From: Phenylobacterium sp. CCH9-H3
Lineage (GTDB): Bacteria > Pseudomonadota > Alphaproteobacteria > Caulobacterales > Caulobacteraceae
Direction: 5' to 3'
DNA: 11,525 nucleotides
Assembly: GCF_001557235.1 (NCBI RefSeq)
Contig: NZ_LSJI01000294.1
Location: 1-11,525 of the forward strand
Within the stretch, counting starts at the first letter, position 1. The number at the start of each line of letters is the position of its first letter. Below, piece after piece: positions 7,969 to 11,525 of this stretch. The notes under the pieces were generated by a model. It ran no database searches. It saw only the letters and a program-made list of their open reading frames with translations, and was not told the DNA's origin. A program made the translations under genes and the position numbers.

Positions 7969-7993
7969 GCCCCACCCGGTCTCCGGGTGGGGC
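7969..7993. terminator. Bidirectional terminator between methyltransferase-helicase and ssb
   Basis: A perfect 11-bp stem, GCCCCACCCGG (7969-7979) and its complement (7983-7993), has a 3-nt loop TCT. It is followed on the plus strand by the moderately T-rich TATTCGTT. It lies 28 nt past the methyltransferase-helicase stop and 7 nt past the ssb stop, so it serves both convergent genes. Confidence 0.8.
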
Positions 7994-8000
7994 TATTCGT

Positions 8001-8366
8001 TCAGGCCTCGTCCGAGGCCTCCGGCTCGGGGCGGTCCAGCGCCGTCAGCATCTGGCCCGGCCGCGCCACCACGACCTTGGAGAAGAAGCGCTCGATCCCG
8101 TCCTTGTCGGTGAAGCGGTCGTGGCGGATCTCGCCCTGGACGAGGACCTTGGCGCCCTTGGGCAAGCCCTTGTCGGCCAGCCACTTGACCGTCGCGGGGG
8201 CCCAGATCTCGATCTGATGCCAGGTCGGGTAGTCCTTGCGCTCCCCCTCCTTGCGGGTCGTGCGGCTGGTGCAGACCCGCACGGTGGCCACCGACTTGCC
8301 GCCCTGGGTGGTGCGGATCTCGGCGTCGGCGCCGGTGAAGCCGATCAGTTGGACTTGGTTGAGCAT
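8001..8366 (-). CDS. ssb: Single-stranded DNA-binding protein, short form (121 aa)
   Basis: This is an OB-fold SSB. It starts MLNQVQLIGFTGADAEIR and continues with TTQGGKSVATVRV (19-31), a TWHQIEIW aromatic strand (48-55, ssDNA-stacking Trp as in bacterial SSBs) and KGAKVLVQGEI (70-80). Start ATG 8366 is chosen over the longer TTG 8450 because CAGGAG (plus-strand 8374-8379) lies 7 nt upstream and homology begins at this Met. It would coat single-stranded DNA during replication, transfer or repair of the element. At 121 aa it is shorter than housekeeping SSBs (usually 150-180 aa), and it ends PEPEASDEA without the conserved acidic tip ending in Ile-Pro-Phe that recruits partner proteins. It is convergent with the methyltransferase-helicase and divergent from the PP-loop genes. 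Confidence 0.93.
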   Translation of the reverse strand: MLNQVQLIGFTGADAEIRTTQGGKSVATVRVCTSRTTRKEGERKDYPTWHQIEIWAPATVKWLADKGLPKGAKVLVQGEIRHDRFTDKDGIERFFSKVVVARPGQMLTALDRPEPEASDEA

Positions 8367-8806
8367 CGTCGTTCTCCTGCTGGCCCGGTGGGGCCCGGGC
8401 GGCCTTGCGGTGCTTGCCGCGATCACGCGACCGCCTCGGGCGGGGCTCAAGCGCAGGGGTGACGCCCGGACGGGCTGGAAGCCGGTCTGCAGCGCCGCGA
8501 AGACCGGAGGGTCCGGCTCGGCCGCCTCGCTGGCGAGGTCGGCTTCACGCCTACGCGCCCCGCCCTAGGGTCGCCGGGTGATCGCCCAGGGACCGCTCGC
8601 CGCCTTCGGCCGCCGGCGGCAGGGGACGCTCGAACCTCACCCGCGTCCCACCTGCTTCGCGGCGCTGTCGCAGTGTCCACGAGGACCTCGGGCGGCTGGG
8701 TTCGGCGGGTCTCTGCTGCGGCCGTGCCGGGTGCGGGGCAAAGAAAGGGACGGGCCGGGCGAGCCGGCGGGAGGAATGGGCCTTCGCCGGCGTGCCGGAG
8801 GCCGCC
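8367..8806. other. Divergent intergenic region between ssb and the PP-loop operon
   Basis: This stretch of 440 bp has no convincing gene. Near ssb it holds a small hairpin GCCCGG/CCGGGC (8383-8400), just upstream of the ssb ribosome binding site on the minus strand. The minus-strand frame of ssb stays open from 8564 to 8367 with coding-like codons but no start except TTG 8450, so it may be a remnant or chance. The right end carries the purine-rich leader of the PP-loop operon. Promoters for both directions must lie here, but I cannot point to a clear -35/-10 pair. Confidence 0.5.
8744..8780 (+). promoter_or_regulatory. Recurrent GGGCGAGCC leader upstream of the PP-loop operon
   Basis: AAAGGGACG (8744-8752), GGGCGAGCC (8757-8765), GGCGGG and AATGG (8775-8779) appear in the same order and spacing as at 10751-10785 before the Tat-signal gene. 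A GCCGG/CCGGC stem with a GCGAG loop can form. The core lies 50 nt before ATG 8807, and the separate Shine-Dalgarno GGAG (8797-8800) lies 6 nt before it. This is the best-matched pair of the leader family in the window. Confidence 0.5.
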
Positions 8807-9781
8807 ATGTCCCCTGCCCCACGCTCGCCGGTCCTCGCCGCCTGGGGCGCCGGTGTCGACTCGACGGCCATGCTCATCGAGTTGATCGGGCGGGGGGAGC
8901 CGGTCGACCAGGTCCTGTTCGCCGACGTCGGGGCTGAGAAGGCGGAGACCTTGGCCTTCGTGCCGGTGTTCCGCGCCTGGCTCGCCGATCACGGCGTGCC
9001 GTCCGAGGTGGTCCGCTACGCGCCGAAGAACTTCAAGAACTGGCCGCCCTACCGCACACTGACCGAGAACCTCCTGACCAACGGCACCTTGCCGGGCATC
9101 GCCTTTGGCCGCGGCACCTGTTCGCAGAAGTGGAAGGCCGCCCCGCAGCACGCCTGGGCCAAGGCTTGGCCGCCGGCGCAGGCGGCCTGGGCGGCCGGGC
9201 GCAAGGTGGTGAAGCTGATCGGGTATGACGCGGGGCCGGCGGACGAGCGCCGGTTTCGCGTCGCCCAGGCGATCGACGATCCCCAGTACACGCATCGCTA
9301 TCCGCTGCGGGAGTGGGGATGGACACGGCCCGACAGCATCGCGCGCATCCGCCGCGCGGGCCTGCCGGTTCCGGTGAAGAGCGCCTGCTTCTTCTGCACG
9401 GCGGCGCGACCGGCGGAGATCCGCGCGCTGCCAGCCGAGCAACTCCGACAGATCGTCCTGATCGAGGCGCGGGCCCGGCCGCGCCTGCGCAATGTCGACG
9501 GGCTCTGGCGCACGGCGGTGAAGGGCTCCCGGGGCGCAGAGCCTAGGCCCGGGTCGATGACTGCCTTTATCCGCCAGCAAGGCCTGCTCGATGCCGACGA
9601 GATCGAGGCGATCTGGGAGACCGCCCCGCGCAGCCTCACCCGCTGGCAAGCGGCCGTCGCCGGCGCGGTCGAGCGGCCCGAGATGCGGCGCTGGCTGACC
9701 GTGTTCGACGCCTTCGCAGGCCGGACCGCCCGGCTCGACGCGGCGCCAGGGCTCTACGACGGCCTGGAGGGTCGGCCATGA
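8807..9781 (+). CDS. PP-loop ATPase, PAPS-reductase-like family (first of a tandem pair)
   Basis: This 324-aa protein belongs to the PAPS reductase/adenine nucleotide alpha-hydrolase fold. The PP-loop is WGAGVDSTAM (13-22), the SGGxDS variant with GAG. It is followed by FADVGAEKAET (38-48), where the family usually has a D/T-G-E substrate segment, then CSQKWK (105-110), LIGYDAGPADERR (137-149), YPLREWGW (165-172) and CFFC (194-197). Cys105, Cys194 and Cys197 could bind a metal or Fe-S cluster. The family activates substrates by adenylation, for sulfate reduction or for nucleic-acid thiolation and base modification. No sulfate-assimilation genes are nearby, so a DNA- or nucleotide-modifying role fits better, by inference. 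Start 8807 is preferred to GTG 8792 because GGAG lies 6 nt upstream. Its stop overlaps the next gene as ATGA, implying translational coupling. Confidence 0.83.
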   Translation: MSPAPRSPVLAAWGAGVDSTAMLIELIGRGEPVDQVLFADVGAEKAETLAFVPVFRAWLADHGVPSEVVRYAPKNFKNWPPYRTLTENLLTNGTLPGIAFGRGTCSQKWKAAPQHAWAKAWPPAQAAWAAGRKVVKLIGYDAGPADERRFRVAQAIDDPQYTHRYPLREWGWTRPDSIARIRRAGLPVPVKSACFFCTAARPAEIRALPAEQLRQIVLIEARARPRLRNVDGLWRTAVKGSRGAEPRPGSMTAFIRQQGLLDADEIEAIWETAPRSLTRWQAAVAGAVERPEMRRWLTVFDAFAGRTARLDAAPGLYDGLEGRP

Positions 9782-10741
9782 GCGCTGTCGATCCCCGCGC
9801 CTACGACCGGATCGTGGTCGCCTTCAGCGGCGGCAAGGACAGCCTTGCGGCGCTGCTCCATCTGTTCGATCTCGGCGTGTCGCCGCCGGCGATCGAGCTG
9901 CATCACCACCTGGTCGACGGCCCGGGGGCCGGTGCTGATGGACTGGCCGATCACCCCGGGTTATGTGGCGGCGCTGGCCGACCATTTCGGGCTTGCCCTT
10001 TACCACTCCTGGCGCGAGGGCGGCTTCCGCCGGGAGATGGCCAGGGACGGCGGTCCGACCGCCCCGATCCGCTTCGAGCAGCCGGGCGGCGGCCTGGGCG
10101 TCTCCGGAGGGCATGGGCCGCCGGGCGTGCGCGGCCGGTTCCCGCAGGTGTCGGCCGACCTCTCCGTGCGCTGGTGCAGTCCGGCGCTGAAGATCGACGT
10201 CCTGGCCGCCGCCATTCGCGGCCAGGCGCGGTTCGAGCAGGGCCGCACCCTGGTCGTCACCGGCGAGCGCGCCGAGGAGAGCCCGTCGCGGGCGCGCTAC
10301 CGGCCGATCGAGCCGCACCGGACCGACTGCAGTCGCCGCCGGGTCGACCACTGGCGCCCAGTCCTCGGCTGGGCCGAGGGCCAGGTGTGGGACCGGATCG
10401 CGGTGGCGATGATCCGGCCGCACCCCGCCTATAGCCTTGGCTGGTCGCGGCTGAGCTGCCGCGCCTGCATCTTCGGCTCGCCCTCGCAGTGGGCGACGAT
10501 CCGGGCGCTCTTTCCCGCGATCTTCGCCGAGGTCGCTGACCTGGAGGCCCGCTCTGGTCAGACCATCCAGCGCGCCGTGAGCGTGGCGGCGCTCGCCGAT
10601 CGGGGCGCCCCCTACCCTGCGGCGCTGGCGGACCCCCAGCTCGCAGCCCTCGCCTGTGGGGAGACCTGGACCCTGCCGGTGCTGCAGCGGCCGTGGCGGC
10701 TGCCGGCCGGCGCCTTCGGGGAGGCGGGCGGTCCCAGCTGA
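9778..10741 (+). pseudogene. Second PP-loop ATPase, PAPS-reductase-like, broken by a +1 frameshift
   Basis: The first 48 codons encode a clean start with PP-loop FSGGKDS (16-22) and run to LHHHLVDG. The frame then shifts by +1 in CCCGGGGG (9921-9928), and the match continues in the next frame as GPVLMDWPITPGY. Removing one base restores a 320-aa protein reading VDGRGPVLMDW across the join. The restored protein has RWCSPALK (131-138), TGERAEESPSRARY (161-174, a GxRxxESxxRA motif), HWRPVLGW (191-198) and CRAC (227-230). Cys133, Cys227 and Cys230 parallel those of the first PP-loop protein. It is coupled to the preceding gene by ATGA. The lesion lies in a homopolymer run, so a sequencing indel is as likely as true decay. 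Uncorrected, only a 218-aa product with a scrambled end could be made from the native start. Confidence 0.82.
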
Positions 10742-10750
10742 GAGGGGGAG

Positions 10751-10785
10751 CAAGGGACGAGCGGGGCGAGCCCGGCGGGGAATGG
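10751..10785 (+). promoter_or_regulatory. Recurrent GGGCGAGCCC leader upstream of the Tat-signal gene
   Basis: CAAGGGACGA (10751-10760), GGGCGAGCCC (10764-10773), GGCGGGG and AATGG (10781-10785) closely follow the leader at 8744-8780. A 4-bp CGGG/CCCG stem with loop GCGAG can form. The core lies 49 nt before ATG 10813. The gene's own ribosome binding site is separate (AGGAG, 10800-10804). No terminator lies between the preceding stop (10741) and this element. Confidence 0.5.
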
Positions 10786-10812
10786 TCCCGGCTGGGCCCA
10801 GGAGCTCTGGTT

Positions 10813-11301
10813 ATGCCCCCAACCCCTCGCGGGCCGCGCCTGTCGCGCCGCCATTTCCTCGCCGCCGCCCCGACGGTCGCGGCCATCGAGGCCGGGGCCG
10901 CGCCGGCGCGGCCTCTGCCCGAGTTGGCCCGAGCCTGGCATGAGGCCCGCCACCAGCTGCGGTGGCTCCTGCTGCGATGGCAGGACCTGGAGAAGGACCT
11001 CAAGCGGCGAACGGGCTCGCTCGACTTCGGGGCGGCGGCGCGGGCCCGCGATGCGGCCGCGCTGGAAATGATCGCCATCGACAAGCGCCTGCCGGCCTTG
11101 TTCGAAAGCGAAACGGCCGGTTCGGCCGCCATGGCCGCCCTCCCCTGCCGAACGCTGGCCGATGCGCTGGCCAAGCTCGAGGTCGGGATCACGATGGTCG
11201 GGCCCGAAGACACCGACCCGACCGCCTGGGCGCTGCTGCGAGAGGGCTATGACCATCTGGTTGGCAGTCTTGGCGCTCCGGAGGCGACCCGCCATGGCTG
11301 A
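10813..11301 (+). CDS. Small protein with twin-arginine signal, unknown function (162 aa)
   Basis: The N-terminus MPPTPRGPRLSRRHFLAAA has a twin-arginine motif (SRRHFL, residues 11-16), a short weak hydrophobic stretch (15-25) and a possible AGA cleavage site at 27-29. Export by Tat is therefore predicted, but the weak h-region leaves doubt. The remaining ~130 residues are helical and charged: 35-68 (WHEARHQLRWLLLRWQDLEKDLKRR) looks like a coiled coil or amphipathic helix, and the segment from about residue 120 is acidic. I recognise no catalytic motif and no family. Start ATG 10813 has AGGAG 8 nt upstream. It overlaps the RadC-family start by 8 bp, so the two are translationally coupled, which is odd for an exported protein beside a cytoplasmic DNA-metabolism protein. 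Confidence 0.72.
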   Translation: MPPTPRGPRLSRRHFLAAAPTVAAIEAGAAPARPLPELARAWHEARHQLRWLLLRWQDLEKDLKRRTGSLDFGAAARARDAAALEMIAIDKRLPALFESETAGSAAMAALPCRTLADALAKLEVGITMVGPEDTDPTAWALLREGYDHLVGSLGAPEATRHG

Positions 11302-11525
11302 GCACGGCGAGCTTTTTTCGCTGGGCGTGGCCGAAGTCTCGGCGCCGATGGCGATTGTGGCGGCGGCCGATTCCGCCGACGAGTTGCGCGAACGCTTCGT
11401 CACCTATGGGCCGGCGGCGTTGGACGAGGGCGACACGCTCACGCTCGTCCTCGCGCACTGCCTGCGGCCTGGCGCGAACGCCGCCCGTGCGGCCGAGGCG
11501 CTGATGGCGCGGTTCGGCGGGGTGG
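11294..11525 (+). CDS. RadC/JAB-family protein, N-terminal fragment (cut by window end)
   Basis: There are 77 codons, open at the window edge. Residues 31-75 (LRERFVTYGPAALDEGDTLTLVLAHCLRPG and on to AAEALMARFGGV) match the helix-hairpin-helix-like N-terminal region of RadC/UPF0758 proteins, whose classic form is RERLLxxGPxALSDAELLAxLLRTG. The JAB/MPN metalloprotease-like domain that should follow lies outside the window. RadC-like proteins are common on plasmids, phages and integrative elements; their biochemical role is unsettled, and the old repair assignment is not secure. CGGAGG (11279-11284) lies 9 nt before ATG 11294, and the start overlaps the preceding gene. Confidence 0.72.
   Translation, partial: MAEHGELFSLGVAEVSAPMAIVAAADSADELRERFVTYGPAALDEGDTLTLVLAHCLRPGANAARAAEALMARFGGV

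Noticed and set aside
8001..8450. 149-aa form of SSB from TTG 8450
   Set aside because: The extra 28 residues are Arg/Ala/Pro-rich and unlike SSB. ATG 8366 has CAGGAG 7 nt upstream and begins the conserved fold.
8447..9649. 400-aa minus-strand open frame opposite the first PP-loop gene
   Set aside because: It is a codon-bias shadow. It has no recognisable domain or ribosome binding site, and the plus-strand frame carries the PP-loop and CFFC motifs.
8792..9781. Longer PP-loop protein from GTG 8792
   Set aside because: ATG 8807 has GGAG at 6-nt spacing; the longer form adds five residues and has no comparable ribosome binding site.
9845..10741. Independent 298-aa gene starting at ATG 9845
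   Set aside because: Its first ~25 residues (Cys/Arg/Ser-rich) are out-of-frame translation of the upstream PP-loop. The real start is ATG 9778 with the frame change at 9921-9928.

Overview
The window is about 70% GC, with strongly G/C-ending codons and GC-rich hairpin terminators. Gene content and style suggest an alphaproteobacterium, most plausibly of the Caulobacter/Phenylobacterium/Brevundimonas type. That placement is an inference from composition and gene set, not a database match. The genes look like the accessory DNA-metabolism block of a large integrative/conjugative element, plasmid or genomic island: a primase-like CHC2/Toprim protein, a long ParB-family protein, a DNA methyltransferase fused to a Strawberry-notch helicase, a plasmid-type SSB, two PP-loop (PAPS-reductase-like) enzymes, a small Tat-signal protein and the start of a RadC-family protein. 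No integrase, transfer gene, tRNA, rRNA, CRISPR or insertion sequence is visible.

Layout. 1-161: leader of the first gene. 162-1169: primase-like gene cut in two by one in-frame TAA that falls exactly at the start of the Toprim domain. 1150-3183: ParB-family protein overlapping the Toprim ORF. 3203-3232: strong hairpin between convergent genes. 3255-3473 (-): small unknown gene with a good ribosome binding site. 3474-3663: divergent intergenic region with a perfect 14-bp palindrome and a structured leader. 3664-7941: 1,425-aa methyltransferase-helicase. 7969-7993: hairpin shared with the convergent ssb (8001-8366, -). 8367-8806: 440-bp divergent intergenic region. 8807-9781 and 9778-10741: tandem PP-loop genes joined by an ATGA overlap, the second with a +1 frameshift in a CCCGGGGG tract. 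10813-11301: Tat-signal protein. 11294 to the end: RadC-family N-terminus, running off the window.

The proteins fit a 'polyvalent/anti-restriction' toolkit of mobile elements, which protects, replicates and modifies incoming DNA: helicase plus methylase, SSB, primase/Toprim, RadC and nucleotide-activating PP-loop enzymes. The least expected signal is a recurrent purine-rich leader with a GGGCGAGCCC-like hairpin core. It lies about 35-53 nt before the start codons of the five plus-strand genes that open a transcription or translation unit, and is absent before the genes that start by overlap. This suggests a shared cis-regulatory or RNA element linking the block. Two coding lesions in one window (a nonsense codon and a homopolymer frameshift) mean either that the element is decaying or that the assembly has errors; both need checking before the genes are called functional or dead.
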